The notes below the pieces were generated by a model that saw only the letters and a list, made by a program, of their open reading frames with translations, ran no database searches and was not told the DNA's origin. From IMG/VR virus record IMGVR_UViG_3300010397_000007, positions 1 to 64,000 of that record: DNA of 64,000 nt, one strand, 5' to 3'. Position numbers and translations under genes: made by a program. The stretch is from a virus. Positions within the stretch are counted from its first letter, which is position 1. The number at the start of each line of letters is the position of its first letter. Positions 40,593-47,372 of the stretch are shown here, in pieces.

Positions 40593-41132
40593 TTACGAGG
40601 AAGAGGTAGTCGCAAGGACTTGAAGGGATTGTTGCTGTTTTTCGTGGGGGCAATGGCCTCCGTTGCGTTGGCGGCCACAATTGCAATTGAAACAAAGAGT
40701 ACGAAAACCTGATGGGTAATTATTAGCAATTATCCAAAGATAAACACGAAAACTTCCAACAGTTTTCCCATTTCCTTTGCCGATAAGTTTTTTATGCTGG
40801 GCTCCATCATTGTTTTCGTGGTCAAGTGTTAAAAACATTTCTTCAGTTTCGCCACAACAAACACAAGCGTGGCCATAGTAATCAAAAACTTTGCGTTTAA
40901 CTTCTTCACGCCGCAGTTTTTGTTTTTCTGCGGTATCTTTGCCATGCTTTCGGGCTAAAACAGTTTGACGATATTCTGGATCAGACGCGTAACGTGTCCT
41001 TCTATTTTCTTGCTGAAGCAATTCAGATGCTCTATATTTTTCTGGATTAGTAGCTCGCCACCGCTTTACGGCCTCACGGTGCGCTTGCTTAACGTCTTCT
41101 GGCCACGTCGAATATGCACCTTTATGTGGCAT
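40593..41132 (-). CDS. HNH endonuclease inserted after the capsid gene
   Basis: The 179-residue protein has a basic helical N-terminus, then CVCCGETEEMFLTLDHENND, GFRTLCFNCNCGRQRNGG and CPH. This is the zinc-binding HNH arrangement common in phage homing endonucleases. Its ATG lies at the end of the T run of the capsid-gene terminator, with no clear Shine-Dalgarno. The gene probably arrived as a mobile insertion between the capsid terminator and the zinc-finger gene. Confidence 0.8.
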   Translation of the reverse strand: MPHKGAYSTWPEDVKQAHREAVKRWRATNPEKYRASELLQQENRRTRYASDPEYRQTVLARKHGKDTAEKQKLRREEVKRKVFDYYGHACVCCGETEEMFLTLDHENNDGAQHKKLIGKGNGKTVGSFRVYLWIIANNYPSGFRTLCFNCNCGRQRNGGHCPHEKQQQSLQVLATTSSS

Positions 41133-41164
41133 AAAAAAGGAAGATAACCGTTAAGTTATCTTCC
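41133..41164 (-). terminator. rho-independent terminator after the major capsid gene
   Basis: On the minus strand a 10-bp perfect stem (GGAAGATAAC/GTTATCTTCC) with a 6-nt loop is followed by TTTTTT. It lies 64 nt after the capsid stop. The start codon of the HNH gene immediately follows the T run. Confidence 0.9.
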
Positions 41165-41227
41165 TGATTATACGTCAAGTTAGTCCGTAAAGCAAATTCG
41201 TGAAGATCAATAAGATCTTTAGAATCA

Positions 41228-42514
41228 CTAATCTGCGGTCGTCCCTTGCGTGACCGTGACGGTAATTCCATCGAACCGAACCAACGCATTACCCTGATCG
41301 CACATGTAGTTCTCGTCGATTCTCCAGCGGCCTTCGTAATTCGCTTTGTTAGCGACACGAAGCAGAACTGGATCGCCTTCTGCGCCGCTCCAGCTTCCCT
41401 TGTCCAAAGGAATCTGGAACAGATGGTCAGTGTTTAGACCAACCAAGGTTCCGTAGGCCATGTCCTTATCGGTGCGGAAGCGCCAGCCGTTGAAGGTCAA
41501 GTCCTTGGAGCCCGATCCAGCTTTGGAACCGGAGTCGAAGTTGTGAGCATTCGCATCGGTTACCGTGTAGCGAACATCAGGAGCGATGAGCTTCTGAATT
41601 TCGCGCCGCAGCGAGGAATGGCAGACGAAGGTGTCGATGTACTGACCGGAAACTTCTTCGCAGTTGTCAACGCCGCGCTGAATCACGTCTTGGTTGAGCG
41701 AGCCGACCGAAGTCAGGACTTGCGAACGGAAGAAGCTGTTCGCAGCCAAGGAGCGATCGAGACCGAAGAGAGTGGTGACGTAGGTCGTCGAGTCAGCGAG
41801 ACCGAGGATACCCATTGATTCATCACCGAAGGAGTCTTCGTTGGAACCGAGGGAGTTGGTTCCGAGGGTGACGAGATCAGAAGTGGTCGAGTTGATCGCC
41901 ACGTCCAGGGTGATTGTGGTCGTTGCGACAGCGGTTACTGTCTGCACGCCACGAACGGTCACGCCAGTTGGGTCAACGATGGCAACTAACATTCCAACCT
42001 TAATGAAGCGAGGAATGTTCACAGTGCCGACCACGCCGCCCGGATCCTTAAGAGTCTGGGTCGTGGAGTTCGCGCCCGAGGAAACGACTGCCAAGGTGCC
42101 GGCTCCGAAGCCTGCGAGAGCACGATTGCGCTGACGCGAGACGTCGTTGACGATACCTTTCTGAGCCAAGTCCATAGCACGAATGAATGACCCCTTATCA
42201 GTCTTCGAGACTTTCATCACACGCTCGGACAGTTCAATGCGACCGAAGATGGATTTGACCGGGATGGTCAAGTTCTTGGTCGATTGGCTGCCGGCCACGG
42301 GGAGTCCGCCGCCTTCTGCCACGTACTTCGAACCACTGTAGTCACGAGCGGAGTGGAGGTCGAAGATCAGGTTGCGACCCTGGAACTCGTAACGGCTGAT
42401 GGAGTCCTCAGTAAAAAGGTCGAGTAGGTTGGTTTTCTGGTTGATCTGCTCACGCAGCCCAGGTTGGTAGACGTTCTTCAACGAAGCGTCAAATGCTGTG
42501 GTATCTAATGCCAT
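41228..42514 (-). CDS. major capsid protein (HK97 fold)
   Basis: The 428-residue protein follows a scaffold gene and has capsid features: N-arm (YQPGLREQINQKTNLLDLF), central SIFGRIELSERVMKVSKTD, GFGAGTLAVVSSGANSTTQT, and a C-terminal P-domain-like region ending GITVTVTQGTTAD. An inserted beta segment at about 165-225 (GTVNIPRFIKVGMLVAIVDP) resembles I-domain-like additions. It is closed by a strong terminator. Called by composition and gene order. Confidence 0.8.
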   Translation of the reverse strand: MALDTTAFDASLKNVYQPGLREQINQKTNLLDLFTEDSISRYEFQGRNLIFDLHSARDYSGSKYVAEGGGLPVAGSQSTKNLTIPVKSIFGRIELSERVMKVSKTDKGSFIRAMDLAQKGIVNDVSRQRNRALAGFGAGTLAVVSSGANSTTQTLKDPGGVVGTVNIPRFIKVGMLVAIVDPTGVTVRGVQTVTAVATTTITLDVAINSTTSDLVTLGTNSLGSNEDSFGDESMGILGLADSTTYVTTLFGLDRSLAANSFFRSQVLTSVGSLNQDVIQRGVDNCEEVSGQYIDTFVCHSSLRREIQKLIAPDVRYTVTDANAHNFDSGSKAGSGSKDLTFNGWRFRTDKDMAYGTLVGLNTDHLFQIPLDKGSWSGAEGDPVLLRVANKANYEGRWRIDENYMCDQGNALVRFDGITVTVTQGTTAD

Positions 42515-42571
42515 GGTAGTGCTCTCCTATTGATGTCGTTTACTGCACGCCATCGACGCTTCGGAGTGACG

Positions 42572-43495
42572 TTAGGCTTTGCTGCTACGAACTCGTTCGA
42601 ATTCAGCGAAAGCTTTTTCGTGAAGCGCTTCCATCGGATCTTTGGTACGTCCAGATGGCTTTGCTCCGTCACTCCTCTTCGCCGCTGTTCCCGGCGCAGG
42701 GAGTTTCTTGTTAGCTGCAACGCTACGGGCCTTATCGGCTGCGTAGTTTGACGATGAGGGAGAGACGGGTTGCCAGCCGAGGGATTTCAGGGCGAGATCG
42801 AATCCCTCACGGACTAGGTTGCGTGCTTCCACGCCGCCTTGCCGCCAGCGACCGATGAGTTCCTCGTCGCTATTGATCCAATCTTTGACCAGGGTGCCGA
42901 CTACTTTGGCCTTGGTTCCGTCCTTGTCTTCCAGCTTGGCTTCACTCAGCCACGATGAAAGATTTCCTCTAGCTTCGGCTTCTTGATTACGGAAACGTTG
43001 CTCCTCGGAGGCGGAAGAAGCGCTAGTAAGCGACTTCAACTGCTCACGGAGTTCTTTGAGCTGCGTTTCGGCTTCCTCTTTCGAGAGGTAACCAAGTTCC
43101 GCTGCTTCCTTCTTCAACCATTCCTTCGCGGCCTTCTGCTCAGGTGTGAGCTTTGAGTCGTCTGGTTTGGCTGGCTCTGGCTTTTTCGACGTTAATTCCC
43201 TCAATCGAAGGAGTTCATCGGCGACTGCCTTGAGCTGAGCTGGATCGTCAAGTCCATACTCTTTTGCCTGCTTTTCCCAACGGCTGAGACTTGCGATACG
43301 TTTCCCAGACTCGTCGTAGGCCTTGATCGCGTCTTCCCGAGTACGGTAGACGGAACGATCGTTGACCTTGAGAAAAGGTTCTTGCTCTTTGACTTCGGCT
43401 TCGGAGTTACCTTCGCCTGCGTCGTCTTGCTCTTGCTGTACTGCGTCTAGCTCGACATCAGTGGAGTCATCTAGTAAAGACGCTTCGTCTGACAT
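42572..43495 (-). CDS. capsid scaffolding protein
   Basis: The 307-residue protein is acidic at its N-terminus, then mostly charged helices (EEAETQLKELREQLKSLTSA) and ends with a basic helix (EALHEKAFAEFERVRSSKA). This is typical of scaffolds, whose C-terminal basic helix contacts the capsid protein. It lies directly upstream of the capsid gene. Confidence 0.75.
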   Translation of the reverse strand: MSDEASLLDDSTDVELDAVQQEQDDAGEGNSEAEVKEQEPFLKVNDRSVYRTREDAIKAYDESGKRIASLSRWEKQAKEYGLDDPAQLKAVADELLRLRELTSKKPEPAKPDDSKLTPEQKAAKEWLKKEAAELGYLSKEEAETQLKELREQLKSLTSASSASEEQRFRNQEAEARGNLSSWLSEAKLEDKDGTKAKVVGTLVKDWINSDEELIGRWRQGGVEARNLVREGFDLALKSLGWQPVSPSSSNYAADKARSVAANKKLPAPGTAAKRSDGAKPSGRTKDPMEALHEKAFAEFERVRSSKA

Positions 43496-43547
43496 TTAAC
43501 ACCTACTCATTAACGCGGAGTTGCCGCGTGATTTAACTACAAAACTT

Positions 43548-44000
43548 TTAGCTCACCGAATCCAAGCCAACACCGTAAGTTCCCGTTTCAGTTGCGCCGA
43601 CGGGATCTGCTACCTTGAAACGTTGAATTACAACGGCAATGGCGCAGTCAATGGCTGGCGTGGTGTGGATTGCAGTGTTGACGGCTTGAAGGACGTCTCC
43701 CTTCGCTACGATCGGGAGGTTGCTTGAGACCAAGGTAGCGTAAGTTGGAGTCGTCGAAGTCGTCGCGAAAGAGAGAACGGTGCCGGATGAAGCGATGGTC
43801 GTTCCGTTCTTTAGAATGTCTGTGGTCTGAGTGTTGGTCGTGCCAGCCGTGCCGAGGACAGCGTAGATAGCTTTAATGCGTCCAGCGTAAGGCATCGGGG
43901 GCGAACAGACGCGACCGGCTTGGGACGTGGTCGTGGTGGTCTGGGTTCCTGAGAGTGTCAGGTTGACGACGAACTCTTCTTCGTTCTTTAGTTTAATCAT
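43548..44000 (-). CDS. beta-rich head decoration or fibre-type protein
   Basis: The 150-residue protein is a Thr-rich beta sandwich (NLTLSGTQTTTTTSQAGRV, YAVLGTAGTTNTQTTDI) with the form of head-surface jelly rolls. The ATG at 44000 has AAGGAG 11 nt upstream. It begins the scaffold-capsid unit after a strand switch, so a minus-strand promoter probably lies at 44040-44075 (TTGACT at 44072-44067 with a weak -10). Confidence 0.5.
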   Translation of the reverse strand: MIKLKNEEEFVVNLTLSGTQTTTTTSQAGRVCSPPMPYAGRIKAIYAVLGTAGTTNTQTTDILKNGTTIASSGTVLSFATTSTTPTYATLVSSNLPIVAKGDVLQAVNTAIHTTPAIDCAIAVVIQRFKVADPVGATETGTYGVGLDSVS

Positions 44001-44129
44001 GGCTCGTTTGGCTCCTTAGTTTGGCCGAGCGAGTAGGACTCGCTACTAAGCACAAGTTTAACATAAAGTCAATAACTAAGTAGATAACCTAGACGAGATG
44101 CGGTAGAATGGGAGACCCTTGGAGGGACT

Positions 44130-44333
44130 ATGAAGATTGCTACGATCGTTGTCGTTGCTTTTCTGTTAGGGATGGCGCTGGGGCCGACGCCGAGCGCGAA
44201 GGCTGGGGTATCAGGAACAATTACGGTGACTGAAGTGGATCCGGGGATTACAAGCGTTTATGGGAGTACCGTTGTAGGCTTTTCGTGCGCTAAGGGTGAT
44301 AAGAATATGCATTGTTACATCGCGACAGAATAG
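44130..44333 (+). CDS. small exported protein in opposite orientation
   Basis: The 67-residue product has a signal peptide (MKIATIVVVAFLLGMALGPT...AKA) and a short mature domain with two Cys (GFSCAKGDKNMHC), possibly one disulfide. CTTGGAGGGAC precedes the ATG. It runs against the surrounding virion genes and ends at a copy of the dispersed repeat, like an accessory (moron) gene. Confidence 0.6.
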   Translation: MKIATIVVVAFLLGMALGPTPSAKAGVSGTITVTEVDPGITSVYGSTVVGFSCAKGDKNMHCYIATE

Positions 44334-44334
44334 A

Positions 44335-44373
44335 CAATGAGGGCTCCGCCCTGAAGGCTCACAAAGAGATGGG
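44335..44373 (+). repeat. dispersed hairpin repeat, forward copy
   Basis: GGGCTCCGCCC hairpin with flanking ATGA, followed by TGAAGGCTCACAAAGAGAT. Together with the reverse copy at 44434 it forms an inverted pair with a spacer of about 60 nt, between convergent genes. Confidence 0.75.
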
Positions 44374-44433
44374 GCGGCATATTCCCCAAACGAGACATAA
44401 ATGCACGTTCCGCGTAATATGCCAAAACGTCCA

Positions 44434-44471
44434 TTCTCTTTGTGAGGGTTTGCAGCGGAGCTGCTATAGCG
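44434..44471 (-). repeat. dispersed hairpin repeat, reverse copy
   Basis: TTCTCTTTGTGAGGGTTTG, then CAGCGGAGCTG and CTATAGCG. It overlaps the stop region of the minus-strand gene 44464-44649. Confidence 0.75.
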
Positions 44472-44649
44472 AAACGGCTTGCTCTACGCAATCCTTATGG
44501 AAGAGGAAGTATTGTCCATCACGGACGACAAGGGTTCGTTGTAAAGGGTCGTCAATGTTGAGGAAGCACCAAATGCAACGTGTGCCGTCGTGCTTAATAT
44601 AGAGATCGAGCGCGATCGTGCGCCAGTCTTCGGCTATTTGCACTGACAT
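44464..44649 (-). CDS. small protein with CxxC
   Basis: The 61-residue protein contains TRCIWCFLNI and a later HKDCVEQA, a possible treble-clef-like metal site. It overlaps the glycosyltransferase by 16 nt at the end of the modification cassette. Its last codons lie in a dispersed repeat copy. Confidence 0.45.
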   Translation of the reverse strand: MSVQIAEDWRTIALDLYIKHDGTRCIWCFLNIDDPLQRTLVVRDGQYFLFHKDCVEQAVSL

Positions 44650-45527
44650 CTTTCCACCTCACCATTTGCCCAGATTTGGTGACAGTTCGGGCATGTCCAG
44701 TTGCCGAGATCGTCTGTCTTCCAGATGTTGTGCTTTATTTGGATGCCAAGAATCGTATTAAGATCGGGAACTTTGACACCCTTGTCGCCATACTGTTCCC
44801 GGACAATGTCAAATGCTTTGCGAAGGATGGAGACCATTCCGGCGTTAACTTCTGCGACTCCGATCGTGCGATGATGTTCGCAAATGTAGCCTGTGTGAGT
44901 AAAGAGGCGTAGCCCTGCTTCCTTGGCGTTCGAAGTGAAGTAAATATCTTCGGACATTTTCTGGCCAACTTCGCTATCGTAAATGATCTTGAATGGTGGC
45001 ATTGGAACTTTGTCGAAGACGCGCCGGCGGATACACATTGCGCCCGTCCCACCTGCACCAATTTCGTGCCAATCAACGGAAGCAAAATCGTGAGTTACCA
45101 TTTGCCCGTTAGTCCACTCACCGGCACAAACCATGGGCTTCAAATTGTCAAAAACCCAATATGGAAAAATCGCGATGTCACACTCTTCGGGCATGTTGAG
45201 GATGGCATCGATGAGATCTGCCGGAGGTTCGATATCGTTATCGAACATCACCCAACGGTCTGCGGTAGTTTGTAGAAAATGATTTTGATAGGCCGAATTC
45301 CTGGCAGCGGAAATAGGGTGAATGGAATTTGTAGGGGCAAAGGAGAAGCTATACTTGCCCGCAAAGGATCCAAAAACCCAACGAATAATGTTAGTTGCGA
45401 GTTGGGGATGCACCCAGCCATTGCGCTCACGAGTCGTGAAGACGGAGCAGAAAATGTGCGGAGGGGCCGGCTTATTGATATTGGCTGGGATTGGCCGAGG
45501 AAAGAATCGGCGCTTCGATTTTGACAT
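44634..45527 (-). CDS. glycosyltransferase (GT-A type) with C-terminal zinc ribbon
   Basis: The 297-residue protein has a nucleotide-sugar-like fold: ISAARNSAYQNHF, then RWVMFDNDIEPP with a D-x-D (metal-sugar nucleotide site, about 92-103), and WHEIGAGGTGAMCIRRRVFD, all common in small GT-A enzymes. Residues 275-297 add TCPNCHQIWANGEVERCQC, a zinc ribbon not usual in this family. Located with a methyltransferase, it may modify the capsid, DNA bases or a host glycan. Confidence 0.7.
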   Translation of the reverse strand: MSKSKRRFFPRPIPANINKPAPPHIFCSVFTTRERNGWVHPQLATNIIRWVFGSFAGKYSFSFAPTNSIHPISAARNSAYQNHFLQTTADRWVMFDNDIEPPADLIDAILNMPEECDIAIFPYWVFDNLKPMVCAGEWTNGQMVTHDFASVDWHEIGAGGTGAMCIRRRVFDKVPMPPFKIIYDSEVGQKMSEDIYFTSNAKEAGLRLFTHTGYICEHHRTIGVAEVNAGMVSILRKAFDIVREQYGDKGVKVPDLNTILGIQIKHNIWKTDDLGNWTCPNCHQIWANGEVERCQCK

Positions 45528-46146
45528 TTTTATTCTCGCTGTCTAATAAATATTGGTATGCACGAAATAGGCCGTTGGCATTGTCGGCAAAAATACCTAG
45601 AGCCGAATTGCACCGATGATGTATGAAGCCTCTAACTCTTCCTGTTTTGTGATCGTGATCTAGGACGGCCTTGGAGAACTCTATTGGCTCTCCGCAAGGA
45701 GGGCATATCCCTTGTTGGCTGGCAAATAATTCTTGGGCGGCATCTGGGGAGATCCCATATTCCTTATATCTTCGTTGGCCCAAATAGCGATCGCGATTTT
45801 TAATCCAGTTTTTCTTTCCATGAGCAACGTGCCGGTCTAAATTTTCTTTGTAGACCACGGAACAACATTTACGGCAGCGTGTAGTTTTGCCGTTTGGCCC
45901 ACGGCCCTTGCTAAAATTGTCCCAAGAAAGAAATTCAAAACAGCGTGTACATTTTCTTCCTGCCGATTCAATAACGAACTTGCGTCGGATTTCTTTATCT
46001 GGTTTGCCGTGCAAACAGGAGCGACAAATCGATTGATGTCGATTTTTAGTTCTCGTATGTAAATTAAAAAACTCCCAGAGCTTAAAATGCTTACACCGAG
46101 TACAAACTCGGCCATCCGTACCAATGGGTGTCTTTGATAGGGCCAT
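45472..46146 (-). CDS. recombination endonuclease VII-like (homing) nuclease
   Basis: The 224-residue protein starts at the ATG overlapping the upstream stop (TAATG). Two N-terminal CxxC pairs (CTRCKHF, CTRCFEFLSW) precede an endonuclease VII core: KEYGISPDAAQELFASQQG, CPPCGEPIEFSKAVLDHDH, then GFIHHRCNSALGIFADNANG. In T4 this fold resolves branched DNA; many phage copies are mobile. Its end overlaps the glycosyltransferase start by about 56 nt. Confidence 0.85.
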   Translation of the reverse strand: MALSKTPIGTDGRVCTRCKHFKLWEFFNLHTRTKNRHQSICRSCLHGKPDKEIRRKFVIESAGRKCTRCFEFLSWDNFSKGRGPNGKTTRCRKCCSVVYKENLDRHVAHGKKNWIKNRDRYLGQRRYKEYGISPDAAQELFASQQGICPPCGEPIEFSKAVLDHDHKTGRVRGFIHHRCNSALGIFADNANGLFRAYQYLLDSENKNVKIEAPILSSANPSQYQ

Positions 46147-46661
46147 TATCGCGCCATCCAAATATTCGTGCCTTCAATAATCCTTACTTCGCCAAATTCC
46201 TTGTTGACTGCTTGTTGAACATCCGTCCAATTGGCGTCATGTCCACACAACAATCCCCCGTCTCGCAACTGTGAGCGCCAGTAATGAATGTCTCTAAATA
46301 CACTCTCATAATCATGCGCCCCATCGATGAAGATCATGTCTGCCTCAATGGCTGGTGGCTGCGCGTGATCTCGGACGAAGATTCCAACGTTACGTAAGTG
46401 CGCCGTATTCGCTAAGAAATCGTTAAGTATCTGCGCTCGATCCTCGTCAGGCATATCGATGTCACGGGGGCCGTAGAAGTCATCGACTACGAAGACGTTG
46501 CCCTTAGTATTCTCCGCCATCGCGACTGTGCTACGCCCGCAATAACAGCCGACTTCTACCACGGTCTTATGCTCACTGGCCCGCTCCGCAAGCCAACGCA
46601 ACTCAGGCTCGGTGGGCCAACGGTGATCGGGGATGGTGAGGGCGTGGGAGAGGTTTACCAT
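46146..46661 (-). CDS. class I SAM methyltransferase (Methyltransf_24-like)
   Basis: The 171-residue protein has motif I TVVEVGCYCGRSTVAMA (about 34-50), an acidic motif II (NVFVVDDFYG), and MIFIDGAHDYESVFRDIHYW (about 109-128). This is the signature of small methyltransferases that act on sugars or small molecules. Placed with a glycosyltransferase, glycan methylation is a reasonable inference. Confidence 0.75.
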   Translation of the reverse strand: MVNLSHALTIPDHRWPTEPELRWLAERASEHKTVVEVGCYCGRSTVAMAENTKGNVFVVDDFYGPRDIDMPDEDRAQILNDFLANTAHLRNVGIFVRDHAQPPAIEADMIFIDGAHDYESVFRDIHYWRSQLRDGGLLCGHDANWTDVQQAVNKEFGEVRIIEGTNIWMAR

Positions 46662-46867
46662 GGACGTGGCCCGAACGGATCATACTCAATGATTCTGCCG
46701 GGGCTAAGGGTTGTAACGGTCGCCGAAACCATATTGCATAAACCGAGTATAATTGTTCTTTTTTCGGCGTTTAATTCTTTACAAACGCCCGTAGTACAAA
46801 GTCGTTCCCCGTAAGGAATGATTACTCCACAGGCCATGCAGACATAAATGGGACATTCGTACGTCAC
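46655..46867 (-). CDS. zinc ribbon protein (GTG start, possibly leaderless)
   Basis: The 70-residue protein has CPIYVCMACG and CTTGVC, a zinc ribbon-like arrangement. The GTG at 46867 coincides with the expected transcription start of the promoter at 46902-46874 and has no Shine-Dalgarno. An internal ATG at 46837 is the alternative. It is the first gene of the methyltransferase/endonuclease VII/glycosyltransferase unit. Confidence 0.5.
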   Translation of the reverse strand: MTYECPIYVCMACGVIIPYGERLCTTGVCKELNAEKRTIILGLCNMVSATVTTLSPGRIIEYDPFGPRPW

Positions 46868-46873
46868 TCTAAA

Positions 46874-46902
46874 ACGTTAAACTAACGTCAAGAAAACGTC
46901 AA
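46874..46902 (-). promoter_or_regulatory. promoter of the modification cassette, three 11-bp phased repeats
   Basis: Minus strand: TTGACG (46902-46897), 17 bp, TAACGT (46879-46874). Read as direct repeats it is TTGACGTTTTC, TTGACGTTAGT, TTAACGTTTTA, starting exactly 11 bp apart. The same architecture is seen at 1997 and 55304. Confidence 0.65.
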
Positions 46903-46951
46903 GCATTATTTTTGCCAACGGACTCGAATCCTTTAATAAGGAATAACGCTA

Positions 46952-47134
46952 TTAAAGTTTTCTCCCGACGCCGTGGAAGCCTGATTGGTATTCCTGCTTA
47001 CCTTCGCCAGCTTTCTTTTTCTCAGACATGAAAATGGCGATAGCTTGCTTATGGTTCTTAACCAATGGGCCACTTTTCGAACCGCTGTGCAGTTCTCCGG
47101 CTTTGTACTTGTCGAACACTTTATCGAAGGGCAT
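46952..47134 (-). CDS. DUF6496-like small basic protein
   Basis: The 60-residue protein (MPFDKVFDKYKAGELHSGSK, then GPLVKNHKQAIAIFMSEKKK) matches the pattern I recall for DUF6496, small Lys-rich proteins widespread in phages and environmental bacteria. It follows the portal and DUF6582-like genes. Role unknown. Confidence 0.65.
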   Translation of the reverse strand: MPFDKVFDKYKAGELHSGSKSGPLVKNHKQAIAIFMSEKKKAGEGKQEYQSGFHGVGRKL

Positions 47135-47146
47135 AAATGTATTCCT

Positions 47147-47362
47147 CTATTTCCCGACCCCATAAAATCCCTGTTGGCCGATGCTCGGGTACTTGGAATG
47201 CACCTTCGCACGGACTTTGGATTTCTCCTCGGGCGAACCGAACTCGCTGACACGCGCTAGGGCATTCTTAGCGTGAGATTCATCTTCCACGGGATATCGT
47301 CTCCCTGGCAGAGCGAACTCCCCGGTTGGGATTGCGTTACGGGTTGATGCGGTTAACTTCAT
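47147..47362 (-). CDS. DUF6582-like small protein
   Basis: The start MKLTASTRNA has AAGGAG 6 nt upstream; a longer frame extends back into the portal gene and is unlikely. The 71-residue protein contains FALPGRRYPVEDESHAKNAL and KVRAKVHSKYPSI, a pattern I associate with DUF6582. These are often found near phage structural genes. Confidence 0.65.
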   Translation of the reverse strand: MKLTASTRNAIPTGEFALPGRRYPVEDESHAKNALARVSEFGSPEEKSKVRAKVHSKYPSIGQQGFYGVGK

Positions 47363-47372
47363 ATCATTCTCC

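Noticed and set aside
40514-40729. Minus-strand frame with a hydrophobic start overlapping the HNH gene
   Set aside because: It overlaps the conserved HNH core in another frame and has no Shine-Dalgarno.
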